Positions 28,165 through 37,700 of a stretch of 64,000 nt of DNA are shown here, in pieces. Where the stretch lies: NCBI RefSeq assembly GCF_000376945.1, contig NZ_AQXU01000014.1, positions 62,001 through 126,000 of the forward strand. Direction: 5' to 3'. A program made the position numbers and the translations under genes. The notes beneath the pieces are model-generated. The model was not told the origin of the DNA. It made no database searches and saw only the letters and a list, made by a program, of their open reading frames with translations. Position 1 is the stretch's first letter; each line of letters begins with the position of its first letter. Origin of the DNA: Leeia oryzae DSM 17879 (GTDB lineage: Bacteria > Pseudomonadota > Gammaproteobacteria > Burkholderiales > Leeiaceae).

Positions 28165-28202
28165 AAAAAAGCCGGCTTGTCGCAAGACTCGCCGGCTTTT
28201 TG
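28165..28202. terminator. Intrinsic terminator between tRNA-Tyr and the LysE gene
   Basis: AAAAAGCCGGC pairs with GCCGGCTTTT around a short internal stem-loop; A- and T-runs on both sides make it bidirectional. Confidence 0.85.
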
Positions 28203-28227
28203 TTTATATCGACTCTCCGCCTGTCTG

Positions 28228-28851
28228 CTACATGAAAAACAGCCTGCTACCCAGCGTGATCAGGACCAGTCCCATCAGCCCTGTCAGCGGGCGTTTCAGT
28301 TTTTGCATGCCATCGCCCTTAGGCAGATGGTTCAGTACCACGACGACCAGCATGAACCAGGCAATATCCAGTATCGGTGGCGTCAGTACCAGTTCTGCCT
28401 TGACCAGCTGGCTGGCGCCCGGATGAATGAACTGGCTAAAGAGCGACAGAAAAAACAGGATCAGGTTCGGGTTAAGCAACCCCACCATCAACCCGTCCAG
28501 AAACGAATGGTAGCTGGTGCGTTGTGTTGCCCGCTGATCGGTGTGCCCGGCACTGTGCGCCGCGGGTTTCAGACTGCGCAAGATCTGGCTGCCGGTCCAG
28601 ATCAAATACAGGGCGCCGGCCCATGACATCATCTGGAAAACCAGCGGATAAGTTTGCAATAGCAGAGCAATACCCAATACGCACGCCAATGCATGCACAA
28701 AAATGCCGCAACCATGCCCAAAGGCAGTTGCGAACCCATTGCGCTTGCCGCCGTCGCTGGCATGCCGCACGACAATGGCAAGACTCAAGCCCGGTGTCAT
28801 TGCCCCAAGAAGGCATGTGCCCGCCAATAACAGCCACTGATGCAGTTCCAT
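28228..28851 (-). CDS. LysE/RhtB-family amino-acid exporter
   Basis: The 207-residue protein has about six membrane segments and the family signature GAMTPGLSLAIV near the N-terminus, then GLLNPNLILFFLSLF. It probably exports an amino acid or homoserine-like compound. A LysR gene lies 138 bases upstream on the same strand. Confidence 0.8.
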   Translation of the reverse strand: MELHQWLLLAGTCLLGAMTPGLSLAIVVRHASDGGKRNGFATAFGHGCGIFVHALACVLGIALLLQTYPLVFQMMSWAGALYLIWTGSQILRSLKPAAHSAGHTDQRATQRTSYHSFLDGLMVGLLNPNLILFFLSLFSQFIHPGASQLVKAELVLTPPILDIAWFMLVVVVLNHLPKGDGMQKLKRPLTGLMGLVLITLGSRLFFM

Positions 28852-28989
28852 GATGTCCCTTTCTGTCGTGCTGGAGAAGAATGGAACCAGTGTAGGGGAG
28901 ATGGGTTATGCGGTGAATGCATGCTTTGACATACTGGCTATGCAAAATTGCATGGTCAGCGGTAGGTCGTAGTCTCTGAAGCAAAGAGG

Positions 28990-29934
28990 TCAATGACCGG
29001 GCTGGGTTTCCAGATAATGACCAATACCATGAATCGAATAATTGATGATGACAAAAACCTGGTTACGAAACCATTGATGGCCTGCATCGTGATGATTCTT
29101 TTCATGCCACAACAGCCAGTACTGGTAGTTGGGGAGTCCTTGCAGCGGAATGGGCTGCCAGATGACCGGGTGATGTCTGGCAAAGTTGATCGCAATATGC
29201 TGAGGCACCGTCAGCAGCATGTCTGACTGGGCTGCAATATTCAGCGCAGCGGTATAGAAGGGGACTTGGACCTGGAAATGTCGCTGTAATCCCTGGCGCT
29301 GCAGCTGGGCATCGATACGCCCATCCTTGTCACTACCACCAGTAATGCGGACGTGCGGCGTTTTGACATAGTCGTCCAGCGTTAACGCTTGGCTCGCCAG
29401 CGGGTGATCTGCACGCATCAGGCAGACGGGCTGGTCTTCCCCCAGTTTTTTGCCATGCAAATTGGCCGGAATGGTATCAGAAATGGTGGTAATGACATCA
29501 ACCTGATCCTGATACAGCACCTGATATTGCCCGGGTTGCCATAGCAGGTAGTTGATTTTCAGCAAAGGGGCCTGCGGCGTGATGGCGGCAACCAGCTCTG
29601 GCAACATGTACTCGGCTATATAGTCCGAGCTGGCAAAGACAAATTCTCGCTGGCAGCTGGCCGGGTTAAACAGATCCGGCTCCAGCAGGTTTTCCAGCTG
29701 CGGCAGCATGTCTTTCAGACGGGACTGCAGCTGTTGCGCCCGGGGCGTCAGCAGGTAGGTGTGGCCTTCGCGTACCAGCAGCGGGTCGCCAATACTGATA
29801 CGGGCCTTGGCCAGGTGCCGGCTGACGGCAGACTGGGTGGTTCCCAGCATTTCTGCCGTCCGGGTCATATTGCGGGTATCCAGCAGCACATGCAGCATGC
29901 GGAGCAGATTCAGGTCAAAATGCTGTTCAGACAT
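28990..29934 (-). CDS. LysR-family regulator (NodD/LeuO-like)
   Basis: The helix-turn-helix is LNLLRMLHVLLDTRNMTRTAEMLG then TQSAVSRHLAKAR. The wording D-x-NLLR and the C-terminal WHEKNHHDAGHQWFR place it near the NodD/NahR/LeuO branch. It sits between the LysE exporter and the PuuB-like oxidase, either of which could be its target. Confidence 0.8.
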   Translation of the reverse strand: MSEQHFDLNLLRMLHVLLDTRNMTRTAEMLGTTQSAVSRHLAKARISIGDPLLVREGHTYLLTPRAQQLQSRLKDMLPQLENLLEPDLFNPASCQREFVFASSDYIAEYMLPELVAAITPQAPLLKINYLLWQPGQYQVLYQDQVDVITTISDTIPANLHGKKLGEDQPVCLMRADHPLASQALTLDDYVKTPHVRITGGSDKDGRIDAQLQRQGLQRHFQVQVPFYTAALNIAAQSDMLLTVPQHIAINFARHHPVIWQPIPLQGLPNYQYWLLWHEKNHHDAGHQWFRNQVFVIINYSIHGIGHYLETQPGH

Positions 29935-29966
29935 GCTGTGGCTTCCGGCGGGGTAAAGCCGTCAGT

Positions 29967-31274
29967 TTAATAGCTTAAGCCCGGAATTGCATAATCCCGC
30001 AGACGGTAGTAGGCCATACCGGCCGCCTGCAATGGTACGCGGAACATCTCGCCACCCGGGAACGGCGGGGTTTTCAGTTCCATGAACATATCCATCAGGT
30101 GGGTATCACCCAGTACGGCATTGGCAACCACCCGGCCGGCGGCGCAGGTCGGTACCACGCCATGACCCGAGAATCCCTGGGCCCAAAAGAGATTGCCGTC
30201 CCGGCCAAAATCCGGTGTACGGTGGACAGTAATGTCAATGTGTCCACCCCATGTATGGGTAATTTTCACGTCTTTCAACTGCGGGAGGACACGCAACATG
30301 TCTTGGCGCATCCCTTCCGTCAGGTTGGCAGGCGTTTTACCCGAATAGGTACATTTGCCCCCAAACAGCAGGCTTCGGTTCTGGGTCAGGCGGAAGTAAT
30401 CCAGTACAAACTGGTTGTCGGAGACCGCCGCATTGGTCGGCAGAATCTGGCTGGCCTGTGCTTCTGTCAGTGGCTCGGTGGCAATCATGTAGGTGCCCAC
30501 CGGCATGACCCGGCGCGACAGGCGGGTATCCAGTTTGTCGATGTAGGCATTGGTGGCGAATACCAGCTTTTTACAGCGTACCTGCCCCTTGGGGGTGCTG
30601 ACCAGATAGCCGTCAGATGTTTTCTGGTAAGACAGGGCTTTGGTCTGCTCGAAAATCCGTACCCCTTTCTGCTCTGCAGCAGCGGCCAGTCCCAGCACAT
30701 ATTTCAGCGGGTTCAGATGCCCCCCTTCGCGGTCATATAGCGCCGCCACATACCGGTCGGAGCCGACATACCCCGGCAGGTCTTTACGGTTAATCATCTC
30801 CAGATGTTCATAGCCCCATTTATGGGCTGCTTCTTCCTGCCAGTCAGCCAGAATCTTGATACGCTGCCATAAGACCGAGGTCCACAGGTGGCCTTCTGCC
30901 AGTTCGCAATCAATCTGGTGCTGGCTGATTTTACGGCGGATTTCCTGTGCAGAATCGCGCAGCAAATCCCAGATGAGTCGGGCGCGTTCAGTACCCAACT
31001 GTGCCTCAATTGGTGGCATGTCGCAGGAAAAGCCCAGAATGATCTGGCCACCATTACGCCCGCTGGCTGCCCAGCCGACCCGGCTGGCTTCAATCATCGC
31101 GACATTCACCTGTTTGTCGGCCAGATTGTGGGCAGTATACAAACCGGTGTAACCGGCCCCGATAACCAGGACGTCAATATCCAGATCGCCTTCCAGCGCC
31201 GGCCGGTGGATTTGTCTTTCACGGCATGAGTCTGCGTACCAGGTGGCAGGATACTGGCTGTCGGATTCAAACAT
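29967..31274 (-). CDS. puuB: FAD-dependent gamma-glutamylputrescine oxidase-like (PuuB type)
   Basis: PuuB oxidises gamma-glutamylputrescine to the aldehyde. The N-terminal FAD-binding motif is VLVIGAGYTGLYTAHNL, followed by GWAASGRNGGQI and, near the C-terminus, THTWGGHIDITVHRTPDFG and GFSGHGVV, all typical of PuuB-type DAO oxidoreductases. ATG 31274 has AAAGGA upstream and is preferred over a longer frame. An XRE-cupin regulator lies 29 bases upstream on the same strand, so they probably form one operon. PuuA and PuuD are encoded at 58-60 kb. Confidence 0.75.
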   Translation of the reverse strand: MFESDSQYPATWYADSCRERQIHRPALEGDLDIDVLVIGAGYTGLYTAHNLADKQVNVAMIEASRVGWAASGRNGGQIILGFSCDMPPIEAQLGTERARLIWDLLRDSAQEIRRKISQHQIDCELAEGHLWTSVLWQRIKILADWQEEAAHKWGYEHLEMINRKDLPGYVGSDRYVAALYDREGGHLNPLKYVLGLAAAAEQKGVRIFEQTKALSYQKTSDGYLVSTPKGQVRCKKLVFATNAYIDKLDTRLSRRVMPVGTYMIATEPLTEAQASQILPTNAAVSDNQFVLDYFRLTQNRSLLFGGKCTYSGKTPANLTEGMRQDMLRVLPQLKDVKITHTWGGHIDITVHRTPDFGRDGNLFWAQGFSGHGVVPTCAAGRVVANAVLGDTHLMDMFMELKTPPFPGGEMFRVPLQAAGMAYYRLRDYAIPGLSY

Positions 31275-31303
31275 GGGCTGTCCTTTCGATGCCTGTCGGG
31301 GGG

Positions 31304-31882
31304 TTAATTGCTGACGGTATAAGCCCAGATGACCTGGGTATCTGTGCTGCCAGGGTTGCAATAGCGGTGGGGCTGGTCACTGGCATAACTGAAACTGTCT
31401 CCGGCTGACAGCAGGTAGCATTTATCGCCAATCCAGAGTTCCAGCTGACCTTTGATAACCATGCCGGACTCGTCTCCGCCGTGCTCGAAGGGCTGTGCAC
31501 CAGAGCTCGCACCGGGGGCAAATGTTGTCAGCATCAGCTGCAGGCCACCATCAAAACCGGGGGACAACAGTTCATCTGTTACGCCGTTGGCGTACTGTAA
31601 TTGGGGACGCTGGTGCTGGCGGACCACCACACCACGCTCATGCGCGGGTGCCTGGCTGAAAAACACGCTGAAAGGGACGTTCAGCACAGATGCGATCTTG
31701 CTCAGGTCGGTTACGGTCGCCTGCGACTTGCCACGTTCCAGCTGTGACAAGAACCCCACAGAGCGCCCCGTGAGCTGTTGCATGTCTTCCAGAGACAGCT
31801 TGCGCATTTTGCGCAGGTCGCGAATCTGCTTGCCTAGCCAGACCGGGTCTTGCGGGGTGTTTTCATGGATTTCGGAATGCAT
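31304..31882 (-). CDS. XRE-cupin regulator of polyamine type
   Basis: The N-terminal helix-turn-helix (IRDLRKMRKLSLEDMQQLTG, RSVGFLSQLERGKS) is joined to a C-terminal cupin (GGDESGMVIKGQLELWIG, DQPHRYCN). This matches PuuR-like regulators. ATG 31882 has GGTGA upstream; GTG 31894 is a weaker alternative. A TGAAAA-N12-TTTTCA dyad upstream suggests autoregulation. A closer PuuR orthologue is at 55790-56341. Confidence 0.75.
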   Translation of the reverse strand: MHSEIHENTPQDPVWLGKQIRDLRKMRKLSLEDMQQLTGRSVGFLSQLERGKSQATVTDLSKIASVLNVPFSVFFSQAPAHERGVVVRQHQRPQLQYANGVTDELLSPGFDGGLQLMLTTFAPGASSGAQPFEHGGDESGMVIKGQLELWIGDKCYLLSAGDSFSYASDQPHRYCNPGSTDTQVIWAYTVSN

Positions 31883-31930
31883 GATGGCCGTCACCTGTAT
31901 CAGTCTTGCTAAACATGGTGACGCACCAAA

Positions 31931-31954
31931 TGAAAAAAATCAACTAAATTTTCA
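31931..31954 (-). promoter_or_regulatory. TGAAAA-N12-TTTTCA dyad upstream of the XRE-cupin gene
   Basis: The arms extend outward to CAAATGAAAA/TTTTCATTTG (31927-31958). The same dyad with identical spacing lies before the decarboxylase gene (16737-16760). Confidence 0.5.
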
Positions 31955-32000
31955 TTTGCGTGAAAGTGAGTGAAAGGGTAATCCTAAAAACCCTGTGTAA

Positions 32001-32216
32001 TCAACGCTGTTTTCGAAGCGGTTCCAGCAAATGTCCAAGGCCATTATGGTCCAGCTCCTGCATCAACGCCAGCAGCTTGCCGAGTTCCCCGGGCGGAAAT
32101 CCTTCACGCGCAAACCAGTTCAGATAATGGCCCGGCAGGTCGGCAATCAGGCGTCCTTTGTATTTGCCAAAAGGCATGGTCCAGGTCAGGAGTTTTTCGA
32201 GGTGTTCTAATTGCAT
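32001..32216 (-). CDS. DUF3820 family protein
   Basis: A 71-residue protein with the DUF3820 pattern TMPFGKYKGRLIADLP and HYLNWFAREGFPPGELG. The family is small, often annotated as quorum-sensing-regulated virulence factor; function here unknown. ATG 32216 gives the usual family length. Confidence 0.7.
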   Translation of the reverse strand: MQLEHLEKLLTWTMPFGKYKGRLIADLPGHYLNWFAREGFPPGELGKLLALMQELDHNGLGHLLEPLRKQR

Positions 32217-32297
32217 GCAGACATCATCCGGGGCGGATACAAGACGATATCTTAACGGGTTCGGCAAGCCGGTTCCAGCACAGAGGCTCCGGTGTAG

Positions 32298-32319
32298 CGG
32301 GAGGAGGGGGCTCCTCCCG
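32298..32319 (-). terminator. Hairpin after the Hsp20 gene
   Basis: CGGGAGGAG and CTCCTCCCG flank GGGG, 10 bases past the hsp20 stop. No T-run follows. Confidence 0.45.
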
Positions 32320-32328
32320 GACAAGGCA

Positions 32329-32754
32329 TCAGTCTATTCGCAGTTTTGTGTTGGTCGCATTGGCGGTGCGTTTTGGCAGGGTCAGTTTTAATACCCCGTT
32401 TTCAAATTTGGCTTGGGCCTTGCTTTCATCAATATCGACAGGCAACTGGAAGCTGCGCGAGACGGCACCGTAATAGCGCTCACTGCGCAAGATTTTTTCA
32501 TCCTTGTTTTCACTGTCGTGCTGTTTGACTTCCGCCTTGATGGTAACGGTGGAGCCGTCAATCGTGGCGTGAATGTCATCCCGAGCGACACCGGGCAATT
32601 CTGCCAGCACGGTATAGCTGTCTGCGGCTTCCTTGATATCTACCGTGATACTGGCAGGCAGTGCATCACCATGCAGGGGCTTGATCGAAAAGCCAGACGA
32701 AAAATCGCGAAACAGATCATCAAACAGGCTTTGGCGGGCGGGAAACGTACTCAT
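32329..32754 (-). CDS. Hsp20/alpha-crystallin small heat-shock protein
   Basis: The alpha-crystallin domain runs from about residue 36 to 130, with VLAELPGVARDDIHATIDG, the SERYYGAVSRSFQLP strand and FENGVLKLTLPK. It holds unfolding proteins in the cytoplasm. AAAGGAG precedes the start. No clear sigma-32 promoter was found. Confidence 0.85.
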   Translation of the reverse strand: MSTFPARQSLFDDLFRDFSSGFSIKPLHGDALPASITVDIKEAADSYTVLAELPGVARDDIHATIDGSTVTIKAEVKQHDSENKDEKILRSERYYGAVSRSFQLPVDIDESKAQAKFENGVLKLTLPKRTANATNTKLRID

Positions 32755-33191
32755 TTACATGCTCCTTTTGTATGGTTATTTACTGTACTGCCACGTGCAA
32801 TACAGACATAAAGGATGCTCGAACAAAGTAAATGCAACGGAAAATCCGGGAAGAGCGTCCTTGACAATGTATGGCCATCAGATGTCCATACCTGATGAAA
32901 ATAATGAGATCAGTCAACCCGGTTTTCAAGAGGGATATGACCTTGCTTTGACATGTATCAATCATATTTGGTCAATGATGCTGTGCGTCCGTCAACCGGG
33001 CGAGCAGGGCATTTTCTGCCAGCCAGACAGCAGGCAGGCCGCTGCTTTTACCAGCAGTCCGGTCAAAATGTACTATAACGAGAATGCTGATCTGGCCGGG
33101 GATCCAACCCATGCCCAAGCGGGATGCAGGACGTGTAATTTAATCGGTAATCAGATGCGTATGCGGGCCTGTTGCCCGATTATCAGGGGCC
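32755..33191. other. Intergenic region between hsp20 and a membrane protein gene
   Basis: No gene is supported; the long + frame through it has no recognisable content. It has an inverted repeat GTATGG/CCATAC (around 32870-32892) just after TTGACA, and TTGAC/GTCAA arms near 32948-32976. Confidence 0.4.
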
Positions 33192-33833
33192 ATGATTGTC
33201 ATGTTGACTTATAACGCTGTTTCCAGTGCGCCTCATAAAAATGGCTGGCTAGGGCCATTGCTGCTCATTCTGGCCTTACTGCTGGCCATTGGCATCGGTT
33301 TTGTCCTGAAGACGACACAGAAAAACCGTGCCCAGATTTATATGCCGGAAGACCTGGCCAGAATGCGACGTATGGCGGCAGCCTCCGCACCATTACCTGC
33401 CCGTGTGCATATGTCACCACAAGTCAAAAAACCGGTGGCCGTACCAGAAACCTACAAACTGGATACCCGGCTGGATAACAATCCGCCGGACGTCGTGGCC
33501 AGCAGCCCGGATGTGCTGTTGCAAAAAGAAACGCCACCTATCGCCAGTCAACCCGCTGCCTCAACCGCACCGGATGTCACGCCACTTGTGACGCCGGCAC
33601 CTGATAAGGCGGTTGCTTCTGCGGCGCCTGTCGCTGACCCTGCCTCAGCGCCAGCTAATGTGCAGGACCATAAGCCCAAAGAAAAACCAGCAGATGCAAA
33701 ACTGCCTGCAGACCAATGGCTCAGTGACATTCAGGCCTTGAAACAAGCCGGACACATGGAGGAAGTCGCCAGTAGCCTGCAACGTTTCAAGTCAGCCTAT
33801 CCGGATTACCCCTTGCCCGACGATCTGCAATAA
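33192..33833 (+). CDS. Single-pass membrane protein with Pro/Ala linker
   Basis: A membrane helix (about 20-38, LGPLLLILALLLAIGIGFVL) is followed by a long Pro/Ala/Val-rich linker and a conserved C-terminus, QWLSDIQALKQAGHMEEVASSLQRFKSAYPDYPLP. That C-terminal pattern is found in many uncharacterised and anti-sigma-like proteins, but no N-terminal anti-sigma domain is visible. Function unknown. Confidence 0.55.
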   Translation: MIVMLTYNAVSSAPHKNGWLGPLLLILALLLAIGIGFVLKTTQKNRAQIYMPEDLARMRRMAAASAPLPARVHMSPQVKKPVAVPETYKLDTRLDNNPPDVVASSPDVLLQKETPPIASQPAASTAPDVTPLVTPAPDKAVASAAPVADPASAPANVQDHKPKEKPADAKLPADQWLSDIQALKQAGHMEEVASSLQRFKSAYPDYPLPDDLQ

Positions 33834-33970
33834 GCGAAAGCGTTAGCCAGAGGCATGCGCTTTCGAAAGACGACATGCTTTGACGACATCGCGCCATTCC
33901 ATGTGCATCTCTGCCACCTTGAACGGGTTTTGTGGCACGATCATGTCTTTCCGTCAACGTTGGAGCTTGT

Positions 33971-34735
33971 ATGTCCCTGATTTTTACCCGCCAGCCCGCA
34001 AAAGAGTTAAGTGGCTTTGAAGTGACCTTTGTCGACAGGGACAGCCCGGATCCGGTTCAGGCAGAAAAACAGCACCAAGCCTATGGCGAGCTGCTGGCCA
34101 GCCTGGGGCATGAGGTCAAGGTCTTGCCGACGGCCGATCATTTGCCCGACAGTATTTTTGTGGAAGACGTAGCCGTCTTGTTTCCGGAAGTTTCTGTCCT
34201 GACACGCCCGGGGGCCATCTCGCGCCAGCCAGAAGTCGCGTTGATCGAGCAGGAACTGCAGGCACTGGGCAATGTCGCCCGTATTGAAGCACCAGCCACG
34301 CTGGAAGGTGGTGATGTACTGCGTGTCGACAAACTGGTGTTTGTCGGACTGACTACCCGGACCAACCAGGCCGGTATTGAGCAGCTGGCTGCCATTTTGT
34401 CAGAGTACGGTTATACCGTGATTCCAGTCGAGGTCACCGGGTGCCTGCATCTGAAAACCGGCATTACGGCGCTGGATGATGAAACCGTGCTGGTAAACCC
34501 GGCCTGGCTGGATGTCTCTGCTTTTGCAGGTTTTACGCATATCATGGCAGAGCCGGATGAGCCATGGGCTGCCAATGTCCTGCGGTTGGGCCAGCAAATC
34601 GTGATGAATGCTGCCAGCCAGAAAACCCAGGCAAAAGTGCGCGCGGCCGGGTTTGACGTCCACAGTGCCGATATCAGCGAATTCATGAAAATGGAAGCCG
34701 GACTGACTTGCATGAGCCTGGTCGTTCCCCGCTAA
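33971..34735 (+). CDS. Dimethylarginine dimethylaminohydrolase (DDAH)
   Basis: DDAH hydrolyses methylated arginines to citrulline and methylamines. Seen are the substrate loop SIFVEDVAVLFPE, TLEGGDVLRVD, the catalytic His in GCLHLKT and the nucleophile Cys in MEAGLTCMSLVV near the end. The length of 254 residues fits. ATG 33971 has TGGAG upstream. It stands alone. Confidence 0.85.
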   Translation: MSLIFTRQPAKELSGFEVTFVDRDSPDPVQAEKQHQAYGELLASLGHEVKVLPTADHLPDSIFVEDVAVLFPEVSVLTRPGAISRQPEVALIEQELQALGNVARIEAPATLEGGDVLRVDKLVFVGLTTRTNQAGIEQLAAILSEYGYTVIPVEVTGCLHLKTGITALDDETVLVNPAWLDVSAFAGFTHIMAEPDEPWAANVLRLGQQIVMNAASQKTQAKVRAAGFDVHSADISEFMKMEAGLTCMSLVVPR

Positions 34736-34986
34736 TCTCCCCCCGCGCCCGGTCTCAGTGGCCGGGCGACAGTATGCCGTACGCCTAAAATTATTCATGC
34801 AATCGCATGATTTTCATAAAATCTCAAAATAAATAGGCTATGCTGTTGATATAGTCTTTCAATTCATGGCTTGCCAAAGGGCCGCAGCGTACAGGCCAAT
34901 CTCAGGCAAGACATGTACTTTATCTTAATATTCCCAAGGGGCAAGGCCGGTGACTGGGCCTTGGTGATCAGGCAGACTGGATAAGC

Positions 34987-36474
34987 ATGTCAAAGGACGC
35001 TAGCGACAGGATTATGCGCGTATCTCAGGCGCCAGGCTGGCAGGCCTATCTCTTGTTGCCCATTTTGTATTTTGTCGCCGCAAAATTCGGCGGAGCCTTC
35101 ACCACCTCACCCGAAGGCATGGCGGTCATCTGGGCACCCAATGCCATCGTGCTGGGCATGTTGCTGATTTATCAGGGGAAAGGGTACTGGCGGTTTGCCT
35201 TGCTGGCGATTGCAGCAGAGGCGGTCGGTGACTGGCCCTACTATAACTGGTGGCAAGGTGCCATCTTCGGCATGGTCGATGTCGCCGAGGCAACCATTGC
35301 CTATCTGCTCATCCGGCGCATGCAAATTAAACTGCCACTGGTTACCCTGAATGATCTGTCCAGATACATCCTGGCTGGCCCGGTATTGGCCACCTTGCTG
35401 GGCGGGTTGATGGGGGGCGCCGCACTGACCTTGCTGGATCTCGCACACGAACCATATCAGGCGCTGGTGCGCATCTGGTGGTTTGGCGATGCATTGGGCA
35501 TGATGCTGGTAACTCCGCTGATGCTCCTCCTTGTGATGCAGGACGAGCGTGAGATGTTGCCTAATGTCTGGTTTAGCCGAACACCGACCATCATGATGGG
35601 GCTCTATACCTGTGCCGTGCTTGTGCTACTGGCCTTCGCACATGCTGGCAGTATCTATCATGTGTCTGTCACGCCCACGCTACTGTTACCTCCCCTGTTG
35701 TATGTTGCCGTCCGGTACCGGCCGGTTTTTTCAGCGATCGCAACCTGCTTTGCTGCCATTATTGTTGCGATTCTGATTGCCAAAGGCCATAAACCTTTTG
35801 GCGGATTGGCTTCCTCTGAGGAATTGATGCTAGGCCAAGAGTTCATCCTGATGATCAGCATTCTGACACTGGTGTTCTCTGCGCTGATGAGCCAGATTCG
35901 CGAAAATGCCTATAAGCTCGAATCCAGAGTGGCAGATCGCACCCATGCCCTGAATCAGGCTAACGACGAGTTATCCAGGCTTGTCAAAACCGATGCACTG
36001 ACCGGCCTATACAACCGGCGTGCGTTTTATGAAATTGCGCTCGGGGAGTGCGAACGGAGCGGACGCTATCCGCATCCGATGGTCATGCTGCTCCTCGATC
36101 TGGATCATTTCAAGTCCATCAACGACTTGTATGGCCATCTTGCCGGAGATCAGGTGCTGTGCCACTTTGCCCAGCTACTGAATACGGCGGCACGGTCCAG
36201 TGATACGATTGCCCGTTACGGTGGCGAAGAGTTCGTCATTCTGGCGCCGGAAACCACCATCGAAGAAGGGGTTATCCTGGCTGAACGTATCCGTATTTTG
36301 CTGGCAGAGAATCCGGCCGTCGTACTGTATCGCTTTATACCGATCACCGCCAGTATCGGCGTGGCCGCGTTGCAACCCGGAGAGAGTCTGGATAAGTTAT
36401 TGCACCGTGCCGATATGGCCATGTACCAGGCCAAATCCGAAGGGCGCAACCGGGTTCATAAAGCTTCCTGCTAA
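34987..36474 (+). CDS. MASE1-domain diguanylate cyclase
   Basis: About eight membrane helices (residues 15-310) form a MASE1-type sensor, with AKFGGAFTTSPEGMAVIWAP and WWFGDALGMMLVTPL. A coiled coil leads to GGDEF starting DALTGLYNRRAFY. The active site is RYGGEEF, preceded by an RSSD inhibitory site at the canonical distance. The signal is unknown. The 251-bp leader shows no recognised riboswitch. Confidence 0.85.
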   Translation: MSKDASDRIMRVSQAPGWQAYLLLPILYFVAAKFGGAFTTSPEGMAVIWAPNAIVLGMLLIYQGKGYWRFALLAIAAEAVGDWPYYNWWQGAIFGMVDVAEATIAYLLIRRMQIKLPLVTLNDLSRYILAGPVLATLLGGLMGGAALTLLDLAHEPYQALVRIWWFGDALGMMLVTPLMLLLVMQDEREMLPNVWFSRTPTIMMGLYTCAVLVLLAFAHAGSIYHVSVTPTLLLPPLLYVAVRYRPVFSAIATCFAAIIVAILIAKGHKPFGGLASSEELMLGQEFILMISILTLVFSALMSQIRENAYKLESRVADRTHALNQANDELSRLVKTDALTGLYNRRAFYEIALGECERSGRYPHPMVMLLLDLDHFKSINDLYGHLAGDQVLCHFAQLLNTAARSSDTIARYGGEEFVILAPETTIEEGVILAERIRILLAENPAVVLYRFIPITASIGVAALQPGESLDKLLHRADMAMYQAKSEGRNRVHKASC

Positions 36475-36558
36475 ATTGGCGTACAATACGACTGGGCCGG
36501 AGCATCTCCGGCAGTAAGTTACCACCCATACGCCAATAACAACCAGATCATCCCCATT

Positions 36559-37551
36559 ATGCTTATTCTGCGCAAATGGCCATTTGATGGCTTTATCTCC
36601 TCCATGCTGGGGGCTATCCTGCTCGCTGCCGTGTTTCCTTCGCTGGGGGCCAGCCATGGCATTTTGTACATGGATCAGGTAACGACCTGGGGGGTAGGGC
36701 TGGTTTTTTTCCTCAATGGTGCATTGTTGCCCACAGACAAACTGAAAGCCGGCGCACTTAACTGGCGTTTGCATGCGTTTGTACAACTGAGTACTTATGG
36801 CCTGTTTCCGCTACTAGGGGTGTTGATTGCCTGGCTATTGGGCCGCTGGATACCGTCAGACCTGATGCTGGGTGTCATCTATCTGTGTGCCCTGTCTTCC
36901 ACGGTTTCGTCATCTGTCACCATGACCACCATTGCCAGAGGCAATATTACCGGTGCTGTCTTCAATGCCACGCTCTCCACGTTGCTTGGTATGCTGCTGA
37001 CGCCGGTGATTGTCAGCTTTTATGTGCAAACCGGTGCTACGCATTTCTCGATCAGTCATGCTTTTTTCGCCATCGCCACCAACTTGCTGTTACCGTTTGT
37101 GGTCGGGCATGTGTTGCGCCCATTGCTGCTGCCTTATCTCAAGCCATGGATGAAGTGGATCAACAAAATCGACAAGACCGTCATTGTGCTGATTGTCTTT
37201 AATGCCTTTTGTGATTCCACCCTCTCTGGCCTGTGGCAGGCACAAGGGTTTTATCTGGTCGGACAGGCTGCACTGCTTGCCAGCATCATGCTGGCACTGG
37301 TGATCTCGCTCACAACCTGGTTATCCCGGCGCTTGCAGTTCAATAAAGAAGATGAAATTACCGCTGTTTTTTGTGGCTCCAAAAAGAGTGTTGCCAATGG
37401 TGTGCCCATGGCCAAAATGCTGTTTGGCAGTGCCATGCCGCTTGGCCCGATCGTGCTGCCAATCATGATCTACCACCAGCTTCAGCTGATTCTCTGCGCC
37501 ATGCTGGCCAGAAAATACGCGCAGCGGCCAGCTGCACAAGACGCAGAGTAG
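36559..37551 (+). CDS. SBF-like (bile acid:Na+ symporter superfamily) transporter, YfeH type
   Basis: The ten-helix protein has LCALSSTVSSSVTMTTIARGN and the discontinuous-helix signature FCGSKKSVANGVPMAK of the SBF-like family (E. coli YfeH). The substrate is unknown. A GC-rich terminator follows. Confidence 0.75.
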   Translation: MLILRKWPFDGFISSMLGAILLAAVFPSLGASHGILYMDQVTTWGVGLVFFLNGALLPTDKLKAGALNWRLHAFVQLSTYGLFPLLGVLIAWLLGRWIPSDLMLGVIYLCALSSTVSSSVTMTTIARGNITGAVFNATLSTLLGMLLTPVIVSFYVQTGATHFSISHAFFAIATNLLLPFVVGHVLRPLLLPYLKPWMKWINKIDKTVIVLIVFNAFCDSTLSGLWQAQGFYLVGQAALLASIMLALVISLTTWLSRRLQFNKEDEITAVFCGSKKSVANGVPMAKMLFGSAMPLGPIVLPIMIYHQLQLILCAMLARKYAQRPAAQDAE

Positions 37552-37562
37552 ACGCGGAATAT

Positions 37563-37590
37563 GGGGCAGGGGACTAGACCGTCCTGCCCC
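37563..37590 (+). terminator. Terminator after the SBF-like gene
   Basis: GGGGCAGG pairs with CCTGCCCC across 12 bases, followed by TTT. Confidence 0.65.
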
Positions 37591-37615
37591 TTTCTGCCAT
37601 AATCCGCGGTCTTGG

Positions 37616-37700
37616 GCGTCTGTGGCGAAATAGGTAGACGCAAGGGACTTAAAATCCCTCGGCTTCGGCCGTGCCGGTTCGATTCCGGCCAGACGCACCA
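37616..37700 (+). tRNA. tRNA-Leu (TAA)
   Basis: An 85-nt class II tRNA: acceptor GCGTCTG/CAGACGC, anticodon TAA in ACTTAAAATC, long variable arm CGGCTTCGGCCG, T arm GGTTCGATTCC and encoded CCA. Confidence 0.95.

Noticed and set aside
32633-33214. A 193-codon + frame overlapping hsp20 and the following spacer
   Set aside because: Half of it is antisense to the conserved Hsp20 gene and the rest has no family features.
34736-34986. Possible c-di-GMP riboswitch before the MASE1-GGDEF gene
   Set aside because: No match to the conserved GEMM core was found.
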